Shown: positions 35,657 through 45,062, numbered from the stretch's first letter. The stretch: DNA of 64,000 nt from Paenibacillus piri (GCF_004354045.1 NZ_SMRT01000003.1:186001-250000), one strand, 5' to 3'. The notes: a model not told the origin generated them from the letters alone. Made by a program: numbers and translations.

Positions 35657-37981
35657 ATGAAGATGAAGCAAACCGAGACGATGGGGCAAGTAGAGCAGAA
35701 TGAGCAAGTTGGTCGTACAATCCGAATTGATACAGCCAGCGGCGGGCGCACCTTCGAAGGGATCGGCGGAATTACGAGCAACGGGATGTCCAAGCTGCTC
35801 ATGGACTATCCGGAGTCTGTACAGCAAGAAATCATGGAGCTGCTCTTTAAACCAAACTACGGCGCAAGCTTGCAGCACTTGAAGGTGGAGATTGGGTCCG
35901 ACGTCAACACCTCGTGCGGGACAGAGCCTTCGCATATGCGAAGCCGTGATGATTTTGACATCAAACGTGGAGTCGGGCTGCCGGTTGCCAAGCTGGCCAA
36001 GGCCATCCGGCCGGATTTAGTTCTGGATGCGCTGCGCTGGGGGACACCGCGATGGATTGCGCATTTTGATGACAAGCTATCCTACTATTTGAATTTCCTG
36101 CGTGGGGCAAGGGATGAATATGGTCTTGAATTTAATTACTTGGGGCCGGATATCAACGAAGGAGCGTTCAGCCGGGATTGGACGGTTAATGTGCTCCGCC
36201 CGGGTCTTGATCGCGATGGATTCGGCCATGTTAAGCTCGTAGCGGATGACAGTGACCACGGATGGGATATCGCAGACCACGCGGCTGCGGATGAGGAGCT
36301 GTTTGCAGCGGTTCATGCCTACGGCGTCCACTACCGTCAAGATAGCACGGACACGGCGAAGAATAGCGGCAAGTCTCTGTGGCTGAGTGAGGATTTGGCC
36401 CCGTTCCGGCACCGCTTTACATCGGGCGGACTGCATATTGCCAAGCGGATGATCGACATGTATGTGTCCGGCCGGATGGTGAAATATGAGCTGCACCCGT
36501 TGGTCGAGGCCGAATATGAGAATACGCCTTTTAACTATAAAGGAATTCTCGTTGCGACCTGGCCTTGGTCCGGACACTATGTCGTTGATCCCGGGCTGTG
36601 GGTGATAGCGCATTTCACCCAATTCGCTCAGATTGGCTGGTCCTATGTGGACAGCGGCTGTTCGGCTGATGAAGAGGGCGGGTTCGTCACCTTGCTTGCA
36701 CCGGATGGGTCCAATTTCAGTATCGTTGTAGCCAACACGGGAGCGACAGAGAAGAAATATTTGTTTGAGCTAAGCGGGGAAATCGCTGTCAACACAGCCG
36801 TACATGTTTGGCGTACGGACGAACAGGAGCAATTTGTGCAGCAAGAGAGCCTTGCGTGTGTGGAGGGAAAGCTGCAGTTTACAGCTGCTCCGTACTCGGT
36901 TTACACCCTGACTACAACGACAGGACAGTGCAAGGGAACGGATCATTTGTGCATTCCTGCGACTACGGGGTTCCCTCTTCCCTATGCAGATGAGCTTACC
37001 GCAGGCAGCGAGTGCTATTATCCAAAGTACACCTCTGACCAAGGCGGAGCGTTCGAGGTGGTCGAAGTACCGGGTGAAGGCGTCTGCTTGAAGCAGCAGG
37101 TTACTGAGGGTCAGATTCCCATCGATTGGACATATCGTAAGACACCGGAGCCCTACACGCTGCTCGGCAGCTTGGAGTGGACTAACTATAAAGTATCTGT
37201 GGAGGCTAAAGTAGGGGTTGCCTCCGGGTATATCTCGTTGGCTGGACGTGTACATTTTACAGATAAAAGCAGCCAGCCGCCAGAAGGCTATCGGTTTGTC
37301 ATCCGGCCGAATGGTGAGTACGAGCTATGGGCGGCAAAGGAACGTCTTGTTCAAGGGAGGAGGGAGCCATTCGCACCGGATTCCTGGCATCGGATCGAGC
37401 TGCGATTCGACAATGATGACATCGAGGTCCGGTGGGACGAAGCTGAAGAGCCGCTCGTGCGCATTCGCGATTGCAGCCTGCCGTCAGGGCAAGTGGCGCT
37501 GGCGAGCGGATACCATCCTGCTTTGTTCCGACAGCTCCGGATTGAACCGGTCTCAGAGGATCCTGCTAGTGTCAGCTGCCAGCGCTATAATGATCATCAT
37601 CCGGCGATCCAATACTCGGAGGAGTGGGCGCATGTTGAGGGCAATTTCAATGCCTACGCCCGTTCCGTACACCGTTCCAACGCTGTTGATGCGGTAATGT
37701 CCTTTGCCTTCAAAGGCAGCTCTGTCCGTCTTGTAGGCACGAGCGGAGAAGAGGGCGGAATGGCGGATGTGTTCGTGGATGGCGCATACCGCGGTACATT
37801 GGATGCATACAACCGGACAACGGGGTACCGCAAATCCTTGTTTGCTGTGCATGAACTGGATCCAGCGGAGTCGCATACTTTAAAGCTCGTCGTCAGCGGG
37901 AAGCATAGATCGTTAGCTACAGATGCCTTCGTCAACATCGATGCGGTGGAAATCGTTGGCGGTGCGGGGATGCTGGAATAG
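35657..37981 (+). CDS. GH59-like glycosidase (galactocerebrosidase family), cytoplasmic
   Basis: A 774-residue protein. Residues 20-350 match the GH59 TIM barrel: FEGIGGITSNGMSKLLMDYP, LFKPNYGASLQHLKVEIGSD, GTEPSHM, and TWPWSGHYVVDPGLWVIAHFTQF. The acid/base Glu is Glu168 (INE where characterised members have WNE) and the nucleophile Glu245 (LWLSEDLAPF). A laminin-like beta-sandwich follows (about 490-630), as in animal galactosylceramidase, and a further carbohydrate-binding-like sandwich (about 640-770). There is no signal peptide, so it acts in the cytoplasm on imported material; the expected activity is beta-galactosidase or a related exo-glycosidase. Start at 35657 with GGAGG 6 bases upstream. 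Last gene of the operon, followed by a terminator. Confidence 0.85.
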   Translation: MKMKQTETMGQVEQNEQVGRTIRIDTASGGRTFEGIGGITSNGMSKLLMDYPESVQQEIMELLFKPNYGASLQHLKVEIGSDVNTSCGTEPSHMRSRDDFDIKRGVGLPVAKLAKAIRPDLVLDALRWGTPRWIAHFDDKLSYYLNFLRGARDEYGLEFNYLGPDINEGAFSRDWTVNVLRPGLDRDGFGHVKLVADDSDHGWDIADHAAADEELFAAVHAYGVHYRQDSTDTAKNSGKSLWLSEDLAPFRHRFTSGGLHIAKRMIDMYVSGRMVKYELHPLVEAEYENTPFNYKGILVATWPWSGHYVVDPGLWVIAHFTQFAQIGWSYVDSGCSADEEGGFVTLLAPDGSNFSIVVANTGATEKKYLFELSGEIAVNTAVHVWRTDEQEQFVQQESLACVEGKLQFTAAPYSVYTLTTTTGQCKGTDHLCIPATTGFPLPYADELTAGSECYYPKYTSDQGGAFEVVEVPGEGVCLKQQVTEGQIPIDWTYRKTPEPYTLLGSLEWTNYKVSVEAKVGVASGYISLAGRVHFTDKSSQPPEGYRFVIRPNGEYELWAAKERLVQGRREPFAPDSWHRIELRFDNDDIEVRWDEAEEPLVRIRDCSLPSGQVALASGYHPALFRQLRIEPVSEDPASVSCQRYNDHHPAIQYSEEWAHVEGNFNAYARSVHRSNAVDAVMSFAFKGSSVRLVGTSGEEGGMADVFVDGAYRGTLDAYNRTTGYRKSLFAVHELDPAESHTLKLVVSGKHRSLATDAFVNIDAVEIVGGAGMLE

Positions 37982-38004
37982 AGGGTGGCCGTCATTTGGA
38001 GATG

Positions 38005-38053
38005 AGAATGCTGAGAATCGTCAGCATTCTTTATCGCCGGATGGCGTTTTTTT
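38005..38053 (+). terminator. double-hairpin terminator after the GH59 gene
   Basis: A perfect 10-bp hairpin (AGAATGCTGA/TCAGCATTCT) is followed by CGCC/GGCG and a run of seven T. Confidence 0.82.
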
Positions 38054-38292
38054 GACGAAAGCGAATTTAGATCCATGACAACTATAACTATCACTAGACT
38101 AGCGGTTAGCAGTCACCCAATAGAATGTAATTCCTGGACAACACCACATAAGAGCTTTGGGTAATAAACAATAACAAGTAGGGATAGTACCAGCGCAGCT
38201 GATACTACCCGCAAACGTATGGATAAAAGTGTAAGGGCTGAGAGGGCATGAAGGAAGCACAAAACAGGGATTTTCTATGTACTAGATAAGAT
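38054..38292. other. intergenic stretch ending at a truncated gene
   Basis: No open frame of note. It contains a short inverted pair (GGGATAGTA near 38180 and TACTACCC near 38205). The junction with the enolase-superfamily remnant lies near 38290. Confidence 0.3.
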
Positions 38293-39015
38293 AGCCGTGA
38301 TTTAAGCCCGCAGGAAGAAGCCGCCAAATTATTGGAGGGCATTGAGCGGTGTCATTTCAAAGCGGTCAAAATCAAGGTAGGCCCGAGATACGGTTCCGGT
38401 TTGCCGGTCGACCTGGATCGGGATGCCTTGAAGGTGAAAACCGTCAGGGAGGCGATCGGTGACGAATGCCGCTTGATGGTTGACGGCAACAGCTCTTACA
38501 CCTATATTCAGGCGGTGCAGCTGTATGAGAAAATAAGCCGGTATCAATTGCATTATTATGAGGAGCCGTGCCCTTACTATGACATCGAAGCTTATATCAA
38601 GCTTTGCCGGACGCTCCCGGTCCCTATCCATGTCGGTGAACAAGACTGGAATATATTTACATTCCGCGATTTCATAGCTAAAGGCGCCTGTCATTTGTAC
38701 GCGGCAGATCCGATTAAATGCGGCGGCATATCACAGGCCAAACGGGCGGCGACGCTGTGCCGCGCTTTCGGCATTCATTATGTGCCCCATAATACGACCA
38801 AGGGCGTCGGCTTTGCCGCAGCGCTTCACCTGGCGGCCAGCACGCCGGAATGCAACAGCTACTACGAATATTCGATTGAAAAGGACGAGCTCAGAGAACA
38901 GTTCGAGCCCAAGGAATTTGTCGTGCAGAACGGCTTCATCCGCGTGCCTGAAGGCCATGGCCTAGGCATCGATCCGGACGAGGAGAAAATGGACAGACTG
39001 CTGAATCGGGTGTGA
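38293..39015 (+). pseudogene. enolase-superfamily dehydratase/racemase, 5'-truncated
   Basis: In-frame similarity begins SRDLSPQEEAAKLLEG just after a stop at 38287; the usual N-terminal capping domain (about 130 residues) is missing. The barrel keeps KAVKIKVG (KxK), metal ligands in LMVDGNSSY, YYEEPCP and VGEQDW, and the catalytic His in VPHNTTKG. The intact protein would be a mandelate racemase-group sugar-acid dehydratase or similar. A TTG at 38332 could start a 227-residue fragment, but without the capping domain it is unlikely to be active. It precedes the GntR locus, for which a sugar-acid dehydratase would be functionally fitting. Confidence 0.8.
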
Positions 39016-39035
39016 GTAAAGCGGAGGGGAGCGGG

Positions 39036-39111
39036 GCGTCTGCCGCGCTCCGCAATTCGCATCGTGCAGATGGCGTCTGCAGCGCTCCACAATCCGCCTC
39101 GTGCAGATGGC
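39036..39111 (+). repeat. two imperfect tandem copies of a 37-bp unit
   Basis: Units at 39036 and 39073 both contain GCGTCTGC, GCGCTCC and TCGTGCAGATG. It lies in the short spacer between the enolase remnant and the GntR gene; no function evident. Confidence 0.7.
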
Positions 39112-39196
39112 ATGAGGACAGATCGTGCAGACATGGAGCGAAGACAGGATGTGCCTGCGATCAGGTGTTCCGGCAAACCGGATACGGCGGCGGGGA

Positions 39197-39889
39197 TCAG
39201 ATGATCCCGCCGTTATGCTTGATCTTGTTCAGCAGCCGTTCCTTGGAATCCTCCATATGCAGCTGGATCACCCGCTTCATATCCCCGGCGTCACCGTCCT
39301 TCAGCGCATCGACGATCGAGTGATGCTGCTCCTGTGCAGTGACGACCATTTCCTTGGTAATGAGCGACGACTTCATGGCGACAAACCGGTAGTTCATCAG
39401 GTTTTGATAAATCTCAATGTTTTTTTGGTTTTTGCCGAGCTTGATGAATTCAAGATGAAACGCCAAGTTAAAATCGGCCTGCAAATAGGACTCGAATACG
39501 GATGATTCAATGAGCCTTGAAGATTGCAGCAAAATTTCCTCCATTTTCGCCAAACGGTCGGTCACTTCTTTTTTGGGCATCGCGGCGATTTTATCCACGG
39601 TCCAAAATTCAATCATCAGCCGGGTATCCATAATGTCGAGGACATCGTTGACTTCGATCGGTTTGACGAACGTTCCGACTTTGGAGACGGTTTTGACGAG
39701 ACCTTCCATTTCCAGGCGGTTTAAGGCGTCGCGAATCGGCGTACGGCTAACGCCCAGCGTTTCGGCCAGCTCGGGAATGGATAATTTCTCATTGGGCTTG
39801 AATTCGCGCCGAATCAGCCGCTCCTTCAGAATGGAATAGGTTTTATCCCACAAATTGGAATTATCGAGCTTAGGGAGATTTACTTTCAT
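39197..39889 (-). CDS. GntR family regulator (FadR/FCD subfamily)
   Basis: A 230-residue regulator: N-terminal winged helix-turn-helix (LSIPELAETLGVSRTPIRDALNRLEMEGLV) and an alpha-helical FCD ligand domain (ADFNLAFHLEFIKLG with Asp and His ligands, later EQHHSIVDAL and MKRVIQLHMEDS). FCD proteins usually respond to sugar acids or other carboxylates. Divergent from the Fe-alcohol dehydrogenase operon; three copies of GTATACAACA in the spacer are its probable operators. GAGGGGA precedes the ATG. Confidence 0.92.
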   Translation of the reverse strand: MKVNLPKLDNSNLWDKTYSILKERLIRREFKPNEKLSIPELAETLGVSRTPIRDALNRLEMEGLVKTVSKVGTFVKPIEVNDVLDIMDTRLMIEFWTVDKIAAMPKKEVTDRLAKMEEILLQSSRLIESSVFESYLQADFNLAFHLEFIKLGKNQKNIEIYQNLMNYRFVAMKSSLITKEMVVTAQEQHHSIVDALKDGDAGDMKRVIQLHMEDSKERLLNKIKHNGGII

Positions 39890-39911
39890 TAATCCAATCC
39901 CCTCTCTTAAA

Positions 39912-39921
39912 TGTTGTATAC
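39912..39921 (-). promoter_or_regulatory. candidate GntR operator, copy 1
   Basis: Minus-strand copy of GTATACAACA, about 25 bases before the GntR start codon, well placed for autoregulation. Confidence 0.6.
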
Positions 39922-40019
39922 TAGATAAAAGTGTACGATAACGGTATCATTTAGTCAATATTGAATGATTGTAGTCAAAAACAGGGTGAAAAGCGGCAAA
40001 AAATTTTTAATTAAGGCAA

Positions 40020-40049
40020 TTGACAGGGAAATATTCGCAATGCTATAGT
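40020..40049 (+). promoter_or_regulatory. promoter of the Fe-ADH/aldolase operon
   Basis: TTGACA (40020-40025), 18-base spacer, TATAGT (40044-40049). Operator copy 2 begins only 8 bases after the -10 box, so binding there would block initiation. Confidence 0.72.
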
Positions 40050-40057
40050 CTATTCAT

Positions 40058-40067
40058 GTATACAACA
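40058..40067 (+). promoter_or_regulatory. candidate GntR operator, copy 2
   Basis: GTATACAACA (in ATGTATACAACAT, a partial palindrome) immediately downstream of the promoter at 40020. Confidence 0.65.
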
Positions 40068-40172
40068 TACTTTAAAGCATATCGATCTATGTACGCAACC
40101 AGGAGTAACGGAGGCCCGAGATAAAAGCCCGGACAGAAGTCGCGAATCCGTTTGTTTTTGCATATTGTAAGC

Positions 40173-40182
40173 GTATACAACA
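40173..40182 (+). promoter_or_regulatory. candidate GntR operator, copy 3
   Basis: GTATACAACA 37 bases before the alcohol dehydrogenase start codon; same orientation as copy 2. Confidence 0.6.
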
Positions 40183-40219
40183 TTTTGATTATGACATCAT
40201 CAAGGAGTGTGTAATCGGC

Positions 40220-41383
40220 ATGGCTGCATCTTATACCCATCAGACGGCCGGTAAAATCGTCGGCGGTCCTCATTGTACCCGGGAGCTGGCGGCTCATTTA
40301 CGATTATTCGGCGATATCAAATCGGCGCTTATTGTCACGCAGCCCAGCATGATCAGGCAGGGCATTGTCGAAGAGCTGCGCCGTCAACTGTCCGCTGCGG
40401 GCATTGCCACAGAAATCGAGACGGGGATAAAGCCGGAGCCGACTGTGCAAAATGTGGAGCAGGTCTATGACCGGATAAGCGGCCAAGCGTTTGATTTATA
40501 TATCGGTCTGGGCGGAGGCAGCGTCCTGGACGCAGTCAAGCTCCTCTCGGTGCTGGCGACGAATCCCGCATCCGTATCGGAAATGATCGGGACGGATCTT
40601 GTCGGACAAGCAGGCATTCCGACCGTCATGATCCCGACCACCTCGGGGACCGGCTCGGAGGTTACCCCCAACGCTATCGTCACCCTGCCTGAGGAACAGC
40701 TGAAGATCGGTATTGTAAGCCGGCATCTTTTGCCGCAGCTCGTCTTGATCGATCCGGTTCTGACGGTCGGCCTGCCGCAGCCGATTACGGCGAGCACCGG
40801 CATGGACGCCTTTACCCATGCTTTGGAATCGTTCATTTCCAACAAGGCCAATCCGCTCAGCGACATGTTCGCCCTGGAATCGATCCGCCTGATTTCACGC
40901 AGCATCGCGGAGGCTTACCGCGACGGTTCGTCCGTCACCGCCAGGGAGCGCATGCTGGTCGGCTCCATGTACGGCGGGATGGCCCTGACGAGTGCGGGTA
41001 CGGCGGCCGTTCATGCGCTGGCCTATCCGCTTGGCGGAAAGTTCCATATCCCGCATGGCGTCGCCAACTCGATGCTGCTGCCTCACGTAATGGAATTTAA
41101 TATGGATGCGATTGCGGAGGATCGATTGGCCTGCGTCGCAGAAGCGATGGGACTGCAAACCGGCGGCACCAAAGCGAAAACAGCTGACCGGATCGTCGCG
41201 CAAATCCGGTCGTGGACCAAGGAGCTGCACATTCCCCAGAACCTGCACGATTACGGGGTGACGGAGCGGGATGTTGCGCCGCTTGCCGAAGCGGCAGCCA
41301 AAGTGACGCGCCTGCTGAACAACAATCCGAAGCAGGTATTTGTGCAGGATATGCAAGCCTTGTATCACAAGCTTCTTCCGTGA
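40220..41383 (+). CDS. iron-containing alcohol dehydrogenase
   Basis: A 387-residue group III (Fe-ADH) enzyme: NAD-binding GLGGGSVLDAVK, TTSGTGSEV, and metal ligands in GMDAFTHALES (Asp, His), AVHALAYPLGGKFHIPHG (two His). Members reduce aldehydes such as lactaldehyde or oxidise hydroxy acids. First gene of a GntR-controlled operon with an aldolase, importer and glycosidases, so it probably handles the aldehyde or hydroxy-acid product of the pathway. AAGGAGTG precedes the ATG by about 9 bases. Confidence 0.92.
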   Translation: MAASYTHQTAGKIVGGPHCTRELAAHLRLFGDIKSALIVTQPSMIRQGIVEELRRQLSAAGIATEIETGIKPEPTVQNVEQVYDRISGQAFDLYIGLGGGSVLDAVKLLSVLATNPASVSEMIGTDLVGQAGIPTVMIPTTSGTGSEVTPNAIVTLPEEQLKIGIVSRHLLPQLVLIDPVLTVGLPQPITASTGMDAFTHALESFISNKANPLSDMFALESIRLISRSIAEAYRDGSSVTARERMLVGSMYGGMALTSAGTAAVHALAYPLGGKFHIPHGVANSMLLPHVMEFNMDAIAEDRLACVAEAMGLQTGGTKAKTADRIVAQIRSWTKELHIPQNLHDYGVTERDVAPLAEAAAKVTRLLNNNPKQVFVQDMQALYHKLLP

Positions 41384-41482
41384 AGCCTGGTGAAACATGA
41401 ATTATTGGATTCTTTGAGGGAGGTGATGGCCTTTCCTGGATTGCGCCGTCATATCAAAACTAAGAAGAAGGGGTACATACAC

Positions 41483-42358
41483 ATGTTCAAACCAGAAGGT
41501 ATCATTCCGGCTATGATTACACCCTTTACACCAAACGATGAAATTCATGAGCAAGCCATACGACAGATGGTGAATCGTTTTATTGACGCGGGGGCTCACG
41601 GTATTTTTTGCTTGGGTACGAACGGCGAGTTTTTTTCGCTGACGTACGACGAAAAGGTGCGAATCGCCGAGATTGTCGCGGACGAAGCGAAAGGCCGGAT
41701 CGCCGTCTATATGGGAACCGGAGGGATCAGCACCAGGGAAGTCGTCAGGCTGTCCCGCGATATGGAGCGCATCGGAATCGACGCTTTGTCCGTCATCACT
41801 CCGTATTTCCTCCCGTTCAGTCAAAAAGAGCTGATCGGCCATTATAGCGCGGTTGCGGCTGCAACTTCCTTGCCAATTCTATTATACAACATACCAGCGC
41901 GAACCGGCGTTTCTCTCGAGCCGAATACGGTCGCCGAGCTGTCCGGGGTGCCCAATATCGTCGGAATCAAAGACAGCAGCGGCAGCTTCGAAAACATTTT
42001 GCAATATATCGAGCGGGCCGAACCGGACTTTTCCGTACTGGCCGGAACGGATTCGCTCATCTTGTGGACGCTGCTCGCCGGCGGCAAAGGAGCGATTGCC
42101 GCAACGGCCAACATCGCCCCGGAGCTGGTCGTCTCGATCTACGAGCTGTGGAAGAAAGGCCGGCTGACGGAAGCGCAGCAGAATCAGAACCGGCTGCGCC
42201 CGATTCGTGCCGCCATTCAGGCCGGGACGCTGCCGTCGGCGCTGAAGGAAGCTTTGAACATGCTCGGTCTTCAGGCGGGTCAAGCGAGGGCCCCGGTTGC
42301 CCCGGTCGGCGACCAGGTGAAGGAAGAGCTGCTCAGTTTGGTTCAAAATCCGGTGTAA
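41483..42358 (+). CDS. DHDPS-family aldolase
   Basis: A 291-residue class I aldolase: GTNGEF (45-50; usual GTTGE), catalytic Tyr135 in YNIPARTG, carboxylate-binding Arg139, Schiff-base Lys163 in GIKDSSG. The motif set resembles dihydrodipicolinate synthase, but the genomic context (importer, glycosidases, FCD regulator) points to a catabolic 2-keto-3-deoxy acid aldolase or keto-acid dehydratase of this family. AAGAAGGGG precedes ATG 41483 by about 10 bases; a more upstream ATG (41390) lacks a site. Confidence 0.87.
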   Translation: MFKPEGIIPAMITPFTPNDEIHEQAIRQMVNRFIDAGAHGIFCLGTNGEFFSLTYDEKVRIAEIVADEAKGRIAVYMGTGGISTREVVRLSRDMERIGIDALSVITPYFLPFSQKELIGHYSAVAAATSLPILLYNIPARTGVSLEPNTVAELSGVPNIVGIKDSSGSFENILQYIERAEPDFSVLAGTDSLILWTLLAGGKGAIAATANIAPELVVSIYELWKKGRLTEAQQNQNRLRPIRAAIQAGTLPSALKEALNMLGLQAGQARAPVAPVGDQVKEELLSLVQNPV

Positions 42359-42380
42359 ACCATTCAAGGAGGTTATAACG

Positions 42381-44000
42381 ATGCTTTCTTACCAAAACAA
42401 AAGCTCGAAATCCAAATGTATGGGCCTGACCTTGCTCATGCTGTCATCTCTTGTTTTGCCGGCCTGCACGAACGGTGGCGACGGCGGGGCCGCAAAACCC
42501 GCTGCCGATCCGCCTGCCGCTGCGGACACGGGAAAGACGGCCGAAGCCCCGGCCGCTAAACAAAAGATTGCATTCTCCTACACGATGGAGAACAAATTCG
42601 TCAAATGGCTGCAGGATTTGAACTGGTACAAAGTTTTTCTGGATAAAGCGAATGCCGACATTAAGCTGATCGAAGGCGGTGCAGGCGCGCAATATTATAA
42701 AAATATCGATTTAAAGATCGCCTCGGGGGATTTCCCGGATGCCGGCATTGTCAACGTGGCTCAAGCGGAAGTGTACGGAACCCAGGGCGCGTTTCTTGAT
42801 TTGAAGCCGCTCATTGAAAAGCACGCCCCGAATATTAAAAAGTATATCGAGAGCAATCCGGACTATAAAGCGATGATCACCGCCTCGGACGGCAAAATTT
42901 ACGGTCTGACGCAGGAATATCCGAAAATTTCGGGCGTCACCTTTTACCGCGAGGATATGTTCAAGAAAGCCGGCATTACCAAAGAACCGCGGACGATCGA
43001 AGAATTGACGGACGCTTTCCGCAAGCTGAAGGCTGCCTATGCGGACAATAAAAACTTTTATCCGTTCAACGGCCGCGAAGGGTTCGTGAAATTCCAGCAA
43101 GTATTCGGCGCGCACGACCGGATCGAGAACGGCAAGGTGCAGGGCATTTACACCGTCGGAACGGGTACGGACATTCACGCGCCGGGCTTTAAGAAAATGG
43201 TGGAATGGTACAAGCAGCTCTATGACGAGAAATTGATCGATCCGGAATGGGTAGCGGGCGCCGCCAACGAAGAATCGTGGCAAACGAAAATGCTGGTCGG
43301 CAACGGGGCGGTCTCCGACGATTTCTTTACGCGGCCTTCCTGGTTTATGCTGAACGGCGGACCGAAGAACGATCCGAACTATTCCATGAAGGTGCTGCCT
43401 TATCCGATGGGCATCGACGGCAAGCAGGTCAAACGGTCGACCAATGCGAGATATCCGGACAGCCGGTTTATCGCGATCAATGCCAAGGCCGAGAAGAAAG
43501 CGCCCGATATCATTAAGCTGCTCGACTTTGTTTTCTCCGCCGAAGGCCAGACGATCATGCAGTATGGCGTAGAAGGCCAGACGTTCAAAACAGTCAACGG
43601 CAAGCGCGAGTTTCTGGTGAAGTTCTCGGAAGAAGTGCCGAAGCCGCTCGGAACGCCGAACTGGCTGTTCCTGCAGGACCGCCTCACATTCCCGGCGCCG
43701 GTAAATAACGAAGCGTTTTACGAGTTTAACGACGATCTGACCAAAAGCTACGCCGCCGATTATTTCAGCAAATATGCCGAAACGTACCCGACATTGAAAT
43801 ACAGCACCGATCAGCAAAAAGAACGCAGCGACCTGGTAGCGAAAATCAACGAGGCGGTCACCGCCAATTTGGTCAAATTTGTAAGCGGCAAGCGGCCGCT
43901 GGGCGAACTCGACGCTTTTATCGCGGAGATGGACAAGCTCGGGTATAAGAAGGTCGTAGATATCGACCAGGCCGCTTACGACGCCATGAACAAAAAATAG
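42381..44000 (+). CDS. LipO-type sugar-binding lipoprotein
   Basis: A 539-residue lipoprotein with lipobox LPAC (Cys29) and an Ala/Pro linker. Mature fold of the large family 1 type: YYKNIDLKIASGDFPDAGIV, WYKQLYDEKLIDPEWV, QYGVEGQTF, LVKFVSGKRPLGELDAFIAEM. GGAGG precedes the ATG by about 9 bases, 22 bases after the aldolase stop. It delivers the substrate to the permease pair downstream. Confidence 0.9.
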   Translation: MLSYQNKSSKSKCMGLTLLMLSSLVLPACTNGGDGGAAKPAADPPAAADTGKTAEAPAAKQKIAFSYTMENKFVKWLQDLNWYKVFLDKANADIKLIEGGAGAQYYKNIDLKIASGDFPDAGIVNVAQAEVYGTQGAFLDLKPLIEKHAPNIKKYIESNPDYKAMITASDGKIYGLTQEYPKISGVTFYREDMFKKAGITKEPRTIEELTDAFRKLKAAYADNKNFYPFNGREGFVKFQQVFGAHDRIENGKVQGIYTVGTGTDIHAPGFKKMVEWYKQLYDEKLIDPEWVAGAANEESWQTKMLVGNGAVSDDFFTRPSWFMLNGGPKNDPNYSMKVLPYPMGIDGKQVKRSTNARYPDSRFIAINAKAEKKAPDIIKLLDFVFSAEGQTIMQYGVEGQTFKTVNGKREFLVKFSEEVPKPLGTPNWLFLQDRLTFPAPVNNEAFYEFNDDLTKSYAADYFSKYAETYPTLKYSTDQQKERSDLVAKINEAVTANLVKFVSGKRPLGELDAFIAEMDKLGYKKVVDIDQAAYDAMNKK

Positions 44001-44086
44001 ACCGCAGCTTGCTGCGCCGACCGCCGTCCGCCCGGGCGAATGATGCTCGGGGGGAGGGCCACCTTATATGGAAGGAGTATTCGGAG

Positions 44087-45049
44087 ATGGATTCCATACC
44101 CTATCAAACCGAAGCCGAAGCGGTCAAGCCGAAGCGGCGAACCTTGTTCTCCTATCTGTGGGATGCCCGATTGTTGTATTTGCTGCTGCTGCCGGGGCTC
44201 ATTCATATGGTGCTTTTCAAGTATCTTCCTCTTTTCGGTATTTTGATCGCCTTTCAGGATTACAGTCCGTTCAAGGGAGTGCTCAGCAGTCCGTGGGTCG
44301 GATTGAAGCATTTTATCGCCTTCTTCAGCGATTCGTACTCGCTGGTGCTGATCAAAAATACGGTCCTGCTGGCTTTCTATAATCTGCTGTTCGGATTTCC
44401 CATTCCTATTATTTTCGCTTTGTTTCTTAATGAGGTCCGCAACAAGCTGGTGAAACGTTTCGCCCAGTCGTTCAGCTTCTTTCCTTATTTTATTTCTTCC
44501 GCCGTCACCGTCGGCATTGCGTACACCTTTTTGTCTCCGCAGGGCGGGCTGATCAATGAGCTGCTGCAGCTGTCCGGTTTGGAATCCGTCTTTTTCATGG
44601 CCGAGCCGGGCTGGTTTCGCACTATTTATGTGGGCTTGAACATATGGCATTCATTCGGCTACGGTGCGATTATTTATTTGGCGGCGATTACCGGGATCGA
44701 CCCTCATTTATATGAAGCGGCCGAAATGGACGGGGCGAATCGTTGGCAAAAAATGGGCTATGTTACGCTGCCGGCCATTTCCAACATTATCGTCGTTATG
44801 TTTATTATCAATATCGGCAACATCCTTTCCGTCGATTTGGATAAGATTTTGCTGATGTATAATCCGAGCGTCTATGAGACGGCTGATGTTATCCAAAGCT
44901 ATGTGTATCGCGTCGGCTTCGCTTCAAAGGGCTTTACGAATTACAGCCTGGGCGCTGCGATCGGCATTTTTCAATCGGTTGTTGCGCTGCTGATGATTTA
45001 CGGCGCCAATCAAGCGGCCAAAAAGTATTCGGAAACCCGACTTTTCTAG
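44087..45049 (+). CDS. LplB-type sugar ABC permease
   Basis: A 320-residue permease: FKYLPLFGILIAFQDYSPFKG, EAA loop YEAAEMDGANRWQKMGYVTLPAIS, YNPSVYETADVIQSYVYR. GAAGGAG lies about 9 bases upstream of ATG 44087. It forms the importer channel with the next gene. Confidence 0.9.
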   Translation: MDSIPYQTEAEAVKPKRRTLFSYLWDARLLYLLLLPGLIHMVLFKYLPLFGILIAFQDYSPFKGVLSSPWVGLKHFIAFFSDSYSLVLIKNTVLLAFYNLLFGFPIPIIFALFLNEVRNKLVKRFAQSFSFFPYFISSAVTVGIAYTFLSPQGGLINELLQLSGLESVFFMAEPGWFRTIYVGLNIWHSFGYGAIIYLAAITGIDPHLYEAAEMDGANRWQKMGYVTLPAISNIIVVMFIINIGNILSVDLDKILLMYNPSVYETADVIQSYVYRVGFASKGFTNYSLGAAIGIFQSVVALLMIYGANQAAKKYSETRLF

Positions 45050-45062
45050 GAGGCGACAGACG

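Noticed and set aside
42711..43817. A 368-codon minus-strand open frame
   Set aside because: It is antisense to the binding-protein gene, has no ribosome binding site, and its His/Arg-rich composition is typical of an antisense shadow in GC-rich DNA.
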